A DNA stretch of 64,000 nt from DATGPD01 sp031423015 (GTDB lineage: Bacteria > Planctomycetota > UBA1135 > UBA2386): assembly GCA_031423015.1 (NCBI GenBank), contig JANPER010000246.1, positions 62,001 to 126,000 on the forward strand. Reading direction: 5' to 3'. How positions within the stretch are numbered: position 1 is the stretch's first letter; every line of letters starts with the position of its first letter. The notes under the pieces were generated by a model, which was not told where the DNA came from, ran no database searches, and saw only the letters and a program-made list of their open reading frames with translations. Below are positions 46,942 to 55,622 of this stretch, in pieces. Made by a program: the position numbers and the translations under genes.

Positions 46942-48648
46942 TCACTTCTTGTGCGGAACGTAAACAGCGCCAGCCTTGCGCAGCTTGCGCTTCTGCTCCG
47001 CGGTCAGCGGCAACACGCGCGATAGCTCACGCAGCAGAACCAGCTGCCGCGTGGCCGCGTCCCGCACAGGGCCGAGCTTACCGAGCCCGGTCCCGGACAG
47101 CTTGTCTGGCGTACCAAAGGCCTCGTCAGGCAGCGCTTGGGCCCACGCATCGACTGCGGCCTGGAGCTGCGGCGCCGCGTCCTTGCTCAGCCCGATCTGA
47201 CGCGTCAGCGCTTGCGACAGCTCGCTCGCGAACTCCTCGCGGCCGCTCACCGTCACCGGCTTGGCGAACTGCGCCCAGACCAAGCCGGTGTCGAACAGGT
47301 TGGCCGTCGATCCCGCCAAGCGCGCCGGAAACAGGGCTTGCTCCTGCTGCGGCGTCAGCATCTGGCGCGCCTCGCGGTAGAAGCGGTCCTTCAACTCCGT
47401 CTCACCGAGCACGCCCGCGAGATCGAAGTCGTCGTCCTTCACCGCGGCGCGCCGCGCGTCGTCGGCGCCGGCGATCTCCGCGCTCAAACGCTGCAGCGTG
47501 TCGCGCTGCGCGTTGCTCAGCGGCATGCCCGCCTTGGTCAGCGTCGCGTGCAGCTGATTGGCGGCGACGACCGGGTTGGTGAACACGCCGTTGGGCCCCG
47601 TGCCAGGCACCTTCGCCTCGACCAACTGGCCCGCCTGCTTGATCAGCTCGGAGTTGAGCTTCCCCACCTCGCCCAACACCTCGAGCGGCATCTCCTCGCC
47701 CTTCTCCAACGCCGCATACATCGAGTCGAGCTTCTTCGTCATCTCAAACATGCACTGGCCGGTGACGTCCCAGTCGATCTTTCCCAGCACCGGCTCCATG
47801 CCGGAGTAGGTCACCGCGTGCTCGAGCGCCGGCGCCGCCACTGCGACCTCGGGAACTACCGCCGGCGTCTCACTGGCCAACGTGCGCGCCGCCTTCGCTT
47901 CGAGTTCACGCGCCCGCGCCTGCTCGTCGAGCAGTTCCTTCTGCAACGACTCGACCCGCTGCGTCAGCTCGTCGACCTTGGCCACCGTCAACTCCGGCGC
48001 TTGCGCGCGCAGCTCCAGGCTCTCGCCGGTGTTCGCCTGCGCGATGTCGCCGCCGCCCGACCAACGAATCGCCCCCACCACCACGGCGACCGTGACTGCA
48101 CCCAACGCGGTGCCACCCGCAAACGACTTCCATTCCATCGCCGCAACCTCGATTTCAGTTCCCTGGGTCATGCGCAGCCGGCCGAGCGACGACACGTCGC
48201 ACACCGCTGCACTTTCTTCGCATGTGCGCAACCGATCGCCGGTGTGAACCGGCCAGAGGGCGCGTTCACCGCCGTGCGCCGTCTCGGTGACCGCACGGCT
48301 TTGCCACTGCAGGCAGCCGTCGACCACGTGCCACGCCACGGCGCGGCGCCGCGGAGCGTCGTCGCCCGACAGGATCTGCGTGCTCACCAGCGCCGCCGCG
48401 GCCGCGCCCAGCACAGTGCCGAACATCGCCGCGAACACACGGGTGCGGCGCCGCGGCAAACGCACGATGCCGGGGTCGCTCGCCGCGCCTTGCAGCCGCG
48501 CCAGCACCCCGCCCGTCAGATCGGGCACAGCCTGCCGCCCCGCCACCTCGTGCAGCATGGCGTCGAGCACGCGCTCCTTGGGATCGACGAACTCGCCGCC
48601 GTCGCCGTGATCCCCGACCTGGCCCTCGTTCTCGTCTCGCGTCGTCAC
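46942..48648 (-). CDS. FecR-like membrane regulator fused to a second helical membrane-anchored domain
   Basis: A 568-aa protein from GTG 48648, overlapping the sigma-factor stop (GTGA). Residues 1-170 look like an anti-sigma/FecR type partner: a short cytosolic helix, a membrane helix (VFAAMFGTVLGAAAAALVSTQIL, 71-93) and a sheet segment (VHTGDRLRTCEES, LGRLRMTQGTEIEV). At residue 171 (ATG 48138, MEWKSFAGG) what looks like a second protein begins in the same frame. It has its own membrane helix (TALGAVTVAVVVGAI), a coiled coil (VDELTQRVESLQKELLDEQ) and a long helical domain. It is one continuous frame, so either a fusion or two proteins with an internal start. Likely sigma-factor control plus an unknown output. 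Confidence 0.72.
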   Translation of the reverse strand: MTTRDENEGQVGDHGDGGEFVDPKERVLDAMLHEVAGRQAVPDLTGGVLARLQGAASDPGIVRLPRRRTRVFAAMFGTVLGAAAAALVSTQILSGDDAPRRRAVAWHVVDGCLQWQSRAVTETAHGGERALWPVHTGDRLRTCEESAAVCDVSSLGRLRMTQGTEIEVAAMEWKSFAGGTALGAVTVAVVVGAIRWSGGGDIAQANTGESLELRAQAPELTVAKVDELTQRVESLQKELLDEQARARELEAKAARTLASETPAVVPEVAVAAPALEHAVTYSGMEPVLGKIDWDVTGQCMFEMTKKLDSMYAALEKGEEMPLEVLGEVGKLNSELIKQAGQLVEAKVPGTGPNGVFTNPVVAANQLHATLTKAGMPLSNAQRDTLQRLSAEIAGADDARRAAVKDDDFDLAGVLGETELKDRFYREARQMLTPQQEQALFPARLAGSTANLFDTGLVWAQFAKPVTVSGREEFASELSQALTRQIGLSKDAAPQLQAAVDAWAQALPDEAFGTPDKLSGTGLGKLGPVRDAATRQLVLLRELSRVLPLTAEQKRKLRKAGAVYVPHKK

Positions 48649-49178
48649 GCCTTCACCTTCCTCTCCACGCACAACCGCAGCGCCGCGCGCACGCGACGCA
48701 GCCAACTCTTGATGCCGTCCTCGCTCAAGGCAAAGCGCCGCGCCAACTCCGCGCGTGAAGTGCCATCCCGATAGTGTCCCTGCAACAGGGCTTGCGAGCC
48801 TCCCTCGAGCGTTGACACGCAGGTCCGCAGCGCCTCCACCAGCGCGTCGCCGCCGTCTTCGCCGCAGTCCTCGACAAAGGCGCTCTCGATCACATCGAGG
48901 TCGTTCAGCCCGCGGTGGCGCGGCCGCCGCTTCGCCTTGAGCAGCAGGTGCTTGGCAGCCGTGCGCAGGTAGGCCGCCGTCGCGCGCTCGTCGCGCGCCT
49001 CGAAGGGCCGCTGCAACACGGCGACAAAGGTGTCCTGCGCCAGCTCTTCCGCCAGGCGCGCGTCGCAGCCGAGCGCGCGCAGGAAGCGCCACAACCCGGC
49101 CTGGTGGCGACGCACCAGCGCGGTGACGTCGAGGCTTCGGGCCTCCCTTCGCTCAGGCATGGTCAGCAGACTCGTCAC
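48645..49178 (-). CDS. ECF-type RNA polymerase sigma factor
   Basis: A 177-aa sigma-70 family factor. Region 2 is RRHQAGLWRFLRALGCDARLAEELAQDTF, and region 4 is ALLQGHYRDGTSRAELARRFALSEDGIKSWLRRVRAAL with its helix-turn-helix. ATG 49178 is used; ATG 49160 is another option. The last codon overlaps the start of the FecR-like gene, the usual sigma/regulator pairing, so that protein probably holds this factor inactive until an extracytoplasmic cue arrives. Target promoters are not identifiable here. Confidence 0.9.
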   Translation of the reverse strand: MTSLLTMPERREARSLDVTALVRRHQAGLWRFLRALGCDARLAEELAQDTFVAVLQRPFEARDERATAAYLRTAAKHLLLKAKRRPRHRGLNDLDVIESAFVEDCGEDGGDALVEALRTCVSTLEGGSQALLQGHYRDGTSRAELARRFALSEDGIKSWLRRVRAALRLCVERKVKA

Positions 49179-49253
49179 GCGCCATCAGGCCCGCGACTGC
49201 GCCACCGGGGTGCAACAATCTGTAAGAAGTCGCGGTCGCTGGCCGGCGCACGC

Positions 49254-50156
49254 TCAGCGCACCGGCCCGAGCCCAAGCTCCGCGCGCAGCGAGTCGTCGC
49301 TCGGTTGGTTCTTGGTCCAGTAGTCGATGCGCTCGGTCTTCTGCAGCACCGCGCGGAAGATCAAGGTGGTCGCATCGCCCTTCTCGAAGCGTTCCTCGAA
49401 CGCCGTGATGACGAAGGGGAACGCCTTGGCGAAGCGCACGCGCAGGCTGCGCGCCTCCGAGTTGCTGAGCTGAATCGTCAAGCGATACTCCCGCTCGGCG
49501 ATGTCGTTGCCCGGCGTACGCGGCAAGTCGGCGAGACTCGCCGACGCTTTCTCGACGCGCAGCGGTCGATGATCGAGGCGCACGCGAAGCGCGCTCGGGA
49601 TCACCTGCAGTTCCCCGACTGGCAGGCGGTCAGCACCGAGGCGGATCTGCGTGAAGACCTCGTCTTCGAGCAGCGCCAGCGGCAGGGTCGCGCGCTCGTC
49701 GCCCTCTTTCTCGAAGTAGGAGTGGCCCACGGTCTCGAACGCGCGATCGCGCCGGTTGGCCTGCAGCCACACGTGCCCGCACCAGTCTTGGATCGAGGTC
49801 GTGCACTTGAGGGTCTGCGGCAGGTCACTGCCGCCGGCCGTCGCCGCGGTGAAAACTGACTGCATGAGCGAGTAGTCGGACAGGCCCGTGCTGAAGCGCT
49901 CGATGCGGTTGAGCTTGAGCACGTTGACCGCCTGATCGCCCGCGCCGCGCTCGTCTTTCACCTGCTTGTCGCGCAGCAGGTCTTCGGTGACGAAGATCAA
50001 GAGCGCATAGCCCGGCCGCATCGTGCCATAGCGTTGGCGCTCGATCGCGTAGCGATTGACCTCGGCCTTGCCTTGGTGCCAGTAGTCAGAAAACTGCGCC
50101 GGAAGGCTGCCGGCGGCGGTGACGGCGGCGACGAGCACGCATGGCCAGAGTCTCAT
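49254..50156 (-). CDS. conserved secreted protein
   Basis: A 300-aa exported protein with signal peptide (MRLWPCVLVAAVTAAGSLPAQ) from ATG 50156. Conserved-looking blocks follow: YWHQGKAEVNRYAIERQRYG, GYALLIFVTEDLL, NVLKLNRIERFSTGLSDYSLM, SIQDWCGHVWLQ and a beta-rich second half. These blocks resemble a family common in Bacteroidota and other phyla, sometimes annotated as 'septum formation inhibitor Maf'. That name is probably a misannotation, because none of the Maf pyrophosphatase motifs is present. Function unknown. No operon partner: the sigma gene is 75 bp away in the same direction. Confidence 0.75.
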   Translation of the reverse strand: MRLWPCVLVAAVTAAGSLPAQFSDYWHQGKAEVNRYAIERQRYGTMRPGYALLIFVTEDLLRDKQVKDERGAGDQAVNVLKLNRIERFSTGLSDYSLMQSVFTAATAGGSDLPQTLKCTTSIQDWCGHVWLQANRRDRAFETVGHSYFEKEGDERATLPLALLEDEVFTQIRLGADRLPVGELQVIPSALRVRLDHRPLRVEKASASLADLPRTPGNDIAEREYRLTIQLSNSEARSLRVRFAKAFPFVITAFEERFEKGDATTLIFRAVLQKTERIDYWTKNQPSDDSLRAELGLGPVR

Positions 50157-50237
50157 TGGTAGGGAGCATAGCGAGGGCAGAACCCGCCTTGCCGGGTTCG
50201 CTCGGTGATGTCAGTGAGAGAACACCGTGGCTTCCTT

Positions 50238-50276
50238 TTGTGCACCATACTGCACAACAATAGTCAATCTTGTGCA
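50238..50276. promoter_or_regulatory. TTGTGCA operator cluster
   Basis: Three 7-base boxes alternate in orientation: TTGTGCA (50238-50244), TGCACAA (50251-50257), TTGTGCA (50270-50276). The first pair forms a perfect 20-bp palindrome (7+6+7) and the second pair an inverted repeat with a 12-base spacer. They lie in a locally AT-rich stretch 20-58 bases before the GTG of the DUF4143-type ATPase gene. This is typical of a dimeric repressor site; the repressor is not in the adjacent genes. Confidence 0.7.
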
Positions 50277-50295
50277 GTTCATGTAGCATCGACTC

Positions 50296-51576
50296 GTGAT
50301 CACCGACGAGAGCCTCCGCCAAGTTCTGCTCGATCAGCACGAAGAGCTGGAGACGCCACCACCGATGGGCCGGTGGGTCGCCCGGACCCAGGAGCACGTC
50401 CTTCGTGCGGCGCTATGCCGGCCGCTCATCAAGGTCATCACGGGCGTCCGTCGATCGGGCAAGTCGGTGCTCGCTCGCCTGGCGTTGGGGGACCAAGCGT
50501 TCGCCTACGTCAACTTCGACGACGAACGCCTGGCTGGGCTGAAGGGAAGCGACCTGCAGCGGATCGAGAAGGCGATGACGTCGCTGTGGCCGGCGGCCAA
50601 CCTCTGGTTTCTCGACGAGGTTCAGAACGTGTCCGGATGGGAGCTGTTCGTGAACCGGCTCCAACGGGCGGGCCACAACCTCGTCATCACGGGGAGCAAT
50701 TCGAAGCTCCTCAGTCGAGAGCTCGCCACCCACCTGACCGGCCGCTACCTCGCGATCGAGCTGTTCCCGTTCTCGTTCCGCGAGTTTCTGGCAGCCCGCG
50801 GCGACACGCTGCCGGGCACGTCCGTCTCCACACGGGTGCACGCCCGGCTCGAGGAGCGGCTCAGGGAATACGTCGACGTTGGCGGCTTCCCGGAAATGGT
50901 CCTCGCCGGGACGTCAGGCTCATACTTGCGCGAACTGCACGACAAGATCGTCTCGCGCGACATCGCGGCACGGTACCGCGTCCGACAGCCGCGAACGCTC
51001 AAGGAACTCTCGCTCTACTGCTTCTCCAACCCGGCGACGTCGCTCACGCACAATAGCGTGCAGCGCACGTTCGACTTGAAGAGCGTGCACACCGCCGGCA
51101 ATTACGTGCACTACCTCGAAGAGGCCTACCTGATCCTTCTGGCGCGCCCGTTCGCCTTCAAGTTCCGTGAGCAGATCCGCCAACCTCGGAAGGTCTACAC
51201 CATCGACAACGGCCTGACCCGTGCTCTGTCCACGAAGGTGAGCCAGGATCGTGGTGCGTTGCTGGAGAACCTGACCTTTCAGGAACTGCGGCGCCGTGGC
51301 GCCGACGCCTACTGTTTGAAGCAGCCAGGTTACGAAGTCGACTTCTTGGTTCGGGACGGTCGCCGCGTGGCACAGCTGATCCAAGTGTGCTCCGCTCTCG
51401 AGACGCCCGAGGTTGTGGCGCGCGAGTATGGCGCACTTGCCAAAGCTGCGGCGGCGACTCGCTGCCGTGACCTGCGCGTTCTGACCTTCGACGGCACCCC
51501 GCCTCCGGACCGCTGGTTGCCATCGGGATCTGCGGTGCAAGTGCAGGCCCTGTGGCGCTGGTTGCTCGACGGGTAG
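50296..51576 (+). CDS. AAA-type ATPase with DUF4143 domain
   Basis: A 426-aa cytosolic P-loop ATPase. The AAA core has Walker A GVRRSGKSVLA (about 50-60), Walker B NLWFLDEVQNV, and a sensor segment LVITGSNSKLLSRELATHLTGR with the Arg of this family. DUF4143 (about 215-400) follows with a restriction-nuclease-like core: GALLENLTFQELRRRG and GYEVDFLVRDGR with the E-x-D-F motif, then QVC. These proteins are widespread, single, easily transferred genes whose biological role is unsettled. Some are suspected of nuclease activity in defence or competition. Start GTG 50296, behind a palindromic operator. Confidence 0.88.
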   Translation: MITDESLRQVLLDQHEELETPPPMGRWVARTQEHVLRAALCRPLIKVITGVRRSGKSVLARLALGDQAFAYVNFDDERLAGLKGSDLQRIEKAMTSLWPAANLWFLDEVQNVSGWELFVNRLQRAGHNLVITGSNSKLLSRELATHLTGRYLAIELFPFSFREFLAARGDTLPGTSVSTRVHARLEERLREYVDVGGFPEMVLAGTSGSYLRELHDKIVSRDIAARYRVRQPRTLKELSLYCFSNPATSLTHNSVQRTFDLKSVHTAGNYVHYLEEAYLILLARPFAFKFREQIRQPRKVYTIDNGLTRALSTKVSQDRGALLENLTFQELRRRGADAYCLKQPGYEVDFLVRDGRRVAQLIQVCSALETPEVVAREYGALAKAAAATRCRDLRVLTFDGTPPPDRWLPSGSAVQVQALWRWLLDG

Positions 51577-51646
51577 CAACCGCCCCACCGGTTCGCTCGG
51601 TGAGGTCAGTGATGGCAGGGGCCGCGTCCTGCACTACCATCCGGCG

Positions 51647-53110
51647 ATGCCTGTCACTCGTCGCACCTTCGTCGGCGGCATCTCGGCGGCCGCGTTGTCG
51701 TGGCCTGAACCAACGTCTCGCATCCTCGGCGCCAACCGCGACATCCGCGTGGCGGTGATCGGCCTGCGCGGCCAAGGGCGCACCCACATCGCGCAGTTTG
51801 CGGCGCTGCCCAACGTGCGGGTGGTCGCGCTGTGCGATGTCGACAGCGCGGTGCTCGCCGAACAGCGGGCCGCGTTCGAGAAGCGCTACGGTCGCGCGGT
51901 CGACGGCTACGCCGAGCCGCGCGCCGTGTTCGATCGCAAGGACATCGACGTGGTGTCCACCGCGACCCCCAACCACTGGCACGCGCTGATCGGCATCTGG
52001 GCTTGCCAGGCGGGCAAGGATTCCTACATCGAGAAGCCGATCTCACACAACGTGTGGGAAGGCCGCCAACTGTTGCGCGCCGCCCGCCGCGAGCGCCGGA
52101 TCGTGCAGGGCGGCACCCAGAGTCGATCGCAGCCCGGCATACGCGAGGCGGTGCAGTTCGTGCGCGACGGCAAGCTCGGCGCGATCCGTTACGTGCACGG
52201 CGTCTGCTACAAGCCGCGCCTGTCGATCGGCAAGGTCGGCTTCGGCAAGGCCCCAGAAACCGTGGACTACTCGCAGTGGTGTGGACCCGCGCCGTACGAG
52301 GTGCTGCGTCGCAAAGAACTGCACTACGACTGGCATTGGCACTGGGCCACCGGCAACGGCGATCTCGGCAACCAGGGCATCCATCAGGTCGACGTCGCGC
52401 GTTGGATCCTCGGCGACGAAGGTCTGCCGCAGCAGATGATCAGCATCGGCGGCCGCGTGGGCTACGACGACGACGGCGAGACGCCGAACACGCAGTTGAT
52501 CTTCTGCGACTACCCGATCGCGCCCCTGCTGTTCGAGGTGCGCGGGCTGCCGTCGGGCAAGGAGCATCAGGCCAGCGAGGCGGCCTGGCGCAAGGGCATG
52601 GACGTGGTGCCGGGCCTCGAGCGCGGGGGCAGCATCGGCGTGATCGCCTACTGCGAGCAGGGACGCATGGTGATCGACACGGGCGCCGCGCGCGCTTACG
52701 ACCCCGACGGCAAGCTGATCGCGGAGTTCAAGGGTGACGGCAACCACTACGCCAACTTCATCGCCGCGGTCGACGTGCGCGATGCGACCCTGCTGCACGC
52801 CGACGTGCTGGAAACGCACCTGAGCAGCGCGCTGTGTCACTTGGGCGGCATCTCGCACCAACTCGGTCACGCCGCGCGCGGCGACGAGCTGGACAAGCTG
52901 GCGAGTCGTCATCCCGAGTTCGCGCGCGCCTTCGCCGGCATGCGCGCTCACCTGCTGCGCAACGGCGTCGACGTGGCCAACACGCCCCTGAGTGCCGGGC
53001 GCCTATTGAACTTCGACCCGGTGAGCGAGCAGCTCCACGGCGACCATGCCGCCAACGCGCTGCTGACGCGACCCTACCGCGAGCCGTTCGTGGTGCCGGC
53101 GCTCACCTGA
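51647..53110 (+). CDS. Gfo/Idh/MocA family oxidoreductase, Tat-exported
   Basis: A 487-aa NAD(P)-dependent oxidoreductase. The N-terminus (VTRRTFVGGISAAALSW) has the twin-arginine pattern, suggesting Tat export with its cofactor bound. The Rossmann fold begins IRVAVIGLRGQGRTHI (G-x-G-x-x-G variant) and the EKP catalytic motif is in SYIEKPISHN. The C-terminal sheet domain has HWHWATGNGDLGNQGIHQVDVARW, with the active-site His. Planctomycetes carry many such exported paralogues, mostly thought to act on sugars or inositols; the substrate cannot be named. Start ATG 51647. Confidence 0.9.
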   Translation: MPVTRRTFVGGISAAALSWPEPTSRILGANRDIRVAVIGLRGQGRTHIAQFAALPNVRVVALCDVDSAVLAEQRAAFEKRYGRAVDGYAEPRAVFDRKDIDVVSTATPNHWHALIGIWACQAGKDSYIEKPISHNVWEGRQLLRAARRERRIVQGGTQSRSQPGIREAVQFVRDGKLGAIRYVHGVCYKPRLSIGKVGFGKAPETVDYSQWCGPAPYEVLRRKELHYDWHWHWATGNGDLGNQGIHQVDVARWILGDEGLPQQMISIGGRVGYDDDGETPNTQLIFCDYPIAPLLFEVRGLPSGKEHQASEAAWRKGMDVVPGLERGGSIGVIAYCEQGRMVIDTGAARAYDPDGKLIAEFKGDGNHYANFIAAVDVRDATLLHADVLETHLSSALCHLGGISHQLGHAARGDELDKLASRHPEFARAFAGMRAHLLRNGVDVANTPLSAGRLLNFDPVSEQLHGDHAANALLTRPYREPFVVPALT

Positions 53111-53114
53111 GCGC

Positions 53115-53687
53115 CTACTTGGGGGTCGGCAGGAATGCGGCCGGGATCGGATGCGCCGCGCTCTCGTCCTGCCACAGGATGTTCTGCACCCACCACCGCT
53201 TGCCGTCGAAGCTGAGCTGAACGCTGTTGATGCCGCGCGCGAACGGTTGCTTCTCGTCGCCGCGATACGACGCATACGTGCTGAAGATCTGGGCGATGCC
53301 GCCGAATTGATCGACGCGGCGTGTGAGTTCCACCTCGCGGAACCCCATCTGCACCAGGCTGTCGCCCGACATGTTCACGTAGTCGTCCACCGACAACGCG
53401 CGCACCGCGAGGCGGTCGCCCCGGGCCTGCGTCGGCAGCAGCCGCGCGCCATCGGCGAAGAGCGATCGCATGCGCGCAAAGTCGCGCGCCTGTCCGACCG
53501 GTCCCGAGATGCAGCCGTAGAGCGCGCCGAGGATCGCGTCGATGCTGGCCACGTCCTCGGCCTTGGCCGCCGCGCGCGCCGGCTTGTCTTGGGCGGGCTT
53601 CGCCGGATCCTGCGGCGCGAGGCGTGGCAAAGAGGAGAGGAGGCCGAGCAGCATGCCGACCACCGCGACGCGCGAAGTTGTGTGCAT
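53115..53687 (-). CDS. secreted NTF2/SnoaL-like protein
   Basis: A 190-aa exported protein from ATG 53687, chosen for its signal peptide (TTSRVAVVGMLLGLLSSLP). After a Lys/Ala/Pro-rich linker comes a compact alpha+beta domain: VASIDAILGALYGCISGPVGQARDFARMRSLFADGARLLP, then strands ending RWWVQNILWQDE. The order and the closing WxVxxI-W strand match the NTF2-like superfamily, which holds ligand binders and isomerases. Catalytic residues are not obvious. It converges with the oxidoreductase (4 bp) and may have no functional link to it. Confidence 0.75.
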   Translation of the reverse strand: MHTTSRVAVVGMLLGLLSSLPRLAPQDPAKPAQDKPARAAAKAEDVASIDAILGALYGCISGPVGQARDFARMRSLFADGARLLPTQARGDRLAVRALSVDDYVNMSGDSLVQMGFREVELTRRVDQFGGIAQIFSTYASYRGDEKQPFARGINSVQLSFDGKRWWVQNILWQDESAAHPIPAAFLPTPK

Positions 53688-53807
53688 GCGGGTGCTACGT
53701 TGCGCGCGCACGCTCTGCGTGCACTTCGTACTTCGTCCCACTACCCAAGCCCGCGCTTGCATTTGCCTGCCATAGGGCTACCGTCCCGCCCCGTTGACCC
53801 AACGCGT

Positions 53808-53883
53808 GGGCGATTAGCTCAGTTGGTAGAGCACCAGCTCGACAAGCTGGGGGTCACTGGTTCGAGCCCAGTATCGCCCACCA
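53808..53883 (+). tRNA. tRNA-Val(GAC), CCA encoded
   Basis: A 76-base cloverleaf: acceptor GGGCGAT/ATCGCCC, D-arm GCTC...GAGC, anticodon stem CCAGC/GCTGG, T-arm ACTGG-TTCGAGC-CCAGT, discriminator A, and a genomic CCA at 53881-53883. The anticodon loop is TCGACAA, giving GAC (Val). Position 33 is C, where nearly all tRNAs have U. All stems pair fully, so it does not look like a decayed copy. The 3' half probably serves as the attachment site for the adjoining element. Confidence 0.93.
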
Positions 53884-53995
53884 CCGTAACCCCAAGCGAA
53901 GGACGCTAGTTGCGTCTTCCGGTCACCTGACCGCGCCGCGCCGAGACGAACTCGGAAGAGGGTGCTGCACCCTGTTTGGCACGGAGATTTGACCG

Positions 53996-55453
53996 ATGGT
54001 CCCCAAAAGACGGGCGTCGCAGGCACACGCCGACGACGCGATCGAGGGCTTGGGCGAGCGGCTACGCCAGCCGCCCAAGATGGTGAGGAACCGCAAGAGC
54101 GCCCGCGTGCGCCTAGGCGGGCGCGACTTCCACTGCGGCCCCTGGGGCAGCAAGGCAGCGCAGGAACGCTACCGCGAGCTGGTGGCCGAGTGGACGCGCC
54201 ACGGCTGCAAGCTGCCGCCGCTGCTCGACGACGACGACCCCGAGGGGGCGACCGTCGACGAACTGATCGCGCTGCACGACGCGTACGAGATGCCGACCAA
54301 GCCCGCGAGCACGCAAGAGGCGATCAAGCTGGCGCTGCGTCCCCTTCAGGAGACGTTCGGGAGCAAGCGCGCCAGCGAGTTCCGCGCGCTCGACCTGCTG
54401 GCCCTGCGGGCCGACATGCTGAGCGGCGGGCGCCTGACGCGCGGGATGGTCAACGTGCGGATGCGCCTCATCCGTGGGCTGTTCACCTGGGGCGCCTCGA
54501 TGGGCCGGATCGACGAGCGGGTGCCGTTCCGCCTCAGTGGGGTCAAGTCGCTGCGCCGCGGGCAATCGACGCGCGAGGGGCGCCTCGTGCAGCCGGTCGA
54601 GTGGTCGACCGTCGAGGCGACGTTGCGCTACCTGAGCGAGCCGGTGCGCGGGCTGGTGCTGTTCCAGTGGCACACCGGCGCGCGCCCCGGCGAGGCCTGC
54701 ACGCTGACGGCAGACGAGATCGACCGCACCGGCAAGGTGTGGGTCTACGTGCCGAGCACGCACAAGACCGCCCACCACGGCAAGAGCCGGCGCATCTTCG
54801 TTGGCGACGCAGCGCAGCGGGTGCTGTTGCCGTTCTTGGTGCGGCGACCGGCGACCTTGCCGTTGTTCTCGCCGGTGGAAGCGATGGCCGAGCACAAGGC
54901 GCAACTCGCCACGTCGCGGCGCACCCGCGTGCAGCCGAGCCAAGCCAAGCGCCGACGCCGGCGCGAGGCGCGGCCGAAGCTCGAAGTCGCTGAGGGCTAC
55001 GACGTCCACACCTACCGACGCGCGATCGCGCGCGGGGTTGACGCGGCCAATGCCGAGACCAAGCGCGATGGCCTACGGCAAGCGCTGGTGCCGTTGGTCG
55101 ACGACGACAGGGCGCGCGCTCGTATCGAAGCCGCTGTCGCCGCGCTGCCGGTGTTCGTGAACGAGCCCTCGCAAGAGCGCCTGGTGCGTCGCATCGGTGA
55201 GGCGCTGCAAGCCGACGAGGCGCGCCGCGTCGACCTGGCGAAGCTCATCGGCGACGTGCTCGCCGCGCCCGGCAAGTTCGAGCGCTGGCACCCCCACCGC
55301 CTGCGGCACTCGTTCGCCCACCGAGCCGAGCGCGAGACCGGCGACCTTGACGCCGTGCGCGCGTGCCTCGGTCACTCGACCTTGGCGATGGCAGCACGGT
55401 ACGCACATCCAGACGACCGGAAGGCGCGCGACCTCGCGGAGAAGCTCGGGTGA
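53996..55453 (+). CDS. tyrosine-type site-specific integrase
   Basis: A 485-aa integrase from ATG 53996. A basic N-terminal arm-binding region and a SAM-like core-binding domain (about 85-180) precede the catalytic domain. Catalytic residues are Arg230 (HTGARPGEA), Lys264 or nearby (HHGKSRRIFVG), His434-x-x-Arg437 (HPHRLRHSF), His460 (LGHST) and nucleophile Tyr469 (RYAHPD). Between YDVHTYRRAIARGVDAAN (about 335-352) and the HxxR box there is a ~75-residue charged insertion, as in large integrases of planctomycete genomes. It lies just downstream of the tRNA and presumably recombines there. Confidence 0.92.
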   Translation: MVPKRRASQAHADDAIEGLGERLRQPPKMVRNRKSARVRLGGRDFHCGPWGSKAAQERYRELVAEWTRHGCKLPPLLDDDDPEGATVDELIALHDAYEMPTKPASTQEAIKLALRPLQETFGSKRASEFRALDLLALRADMLSGGRLTRGMVNVRMRLIRGLFTWGASMGRIDERVPFRLSGVKSLRRGQSTREGRLVQPVEWSTVEATLRYLSEPVRGLVLFQWHTGARPGEACTLTADEIDRTGKVWVYVPSTHKTAHHGKSRRIFVGDAAQRVLLPFLVRRPATLPLFSPVEAMAEHKAQLATSRRTRVQPSQAKRRRRREARPKLEVAEGYDVHTYRRAIARGVDAANAETKRDGLRQALVPLVDDDRARARIEAAVAALPVFVNEPSQERLVRRIGEALQADEARRVDLAKLIGDVLAAPGKFERWHPHRLRHSFAHRAERETGDLDAVRACLGHSTLAMAARYAHPDDRKARDLAEKLG

Positions 55454-55622
55454 TGCGCCGACTCACCGACCCTCGCCCAACACCCCGACGGAACAACGCG
55501 CCGCCTCCATTCGGGGCGGGCGGGCAGCTCAGTACGAACCACTCTCGTTTGGCCACGGCTCCGAATGAGTGCACAACGCAAGGCCTGCTGCCCTTCCAGC
55601 GCCACCGGTAGCATCCGCGCTC

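Noticed and set aside
49254..50156. Maf nucleotide pyrophosphatase
   Set aside because: The family is sometimes labelled Maf, but the Maf active-site motifs are absent and the protein is exported.
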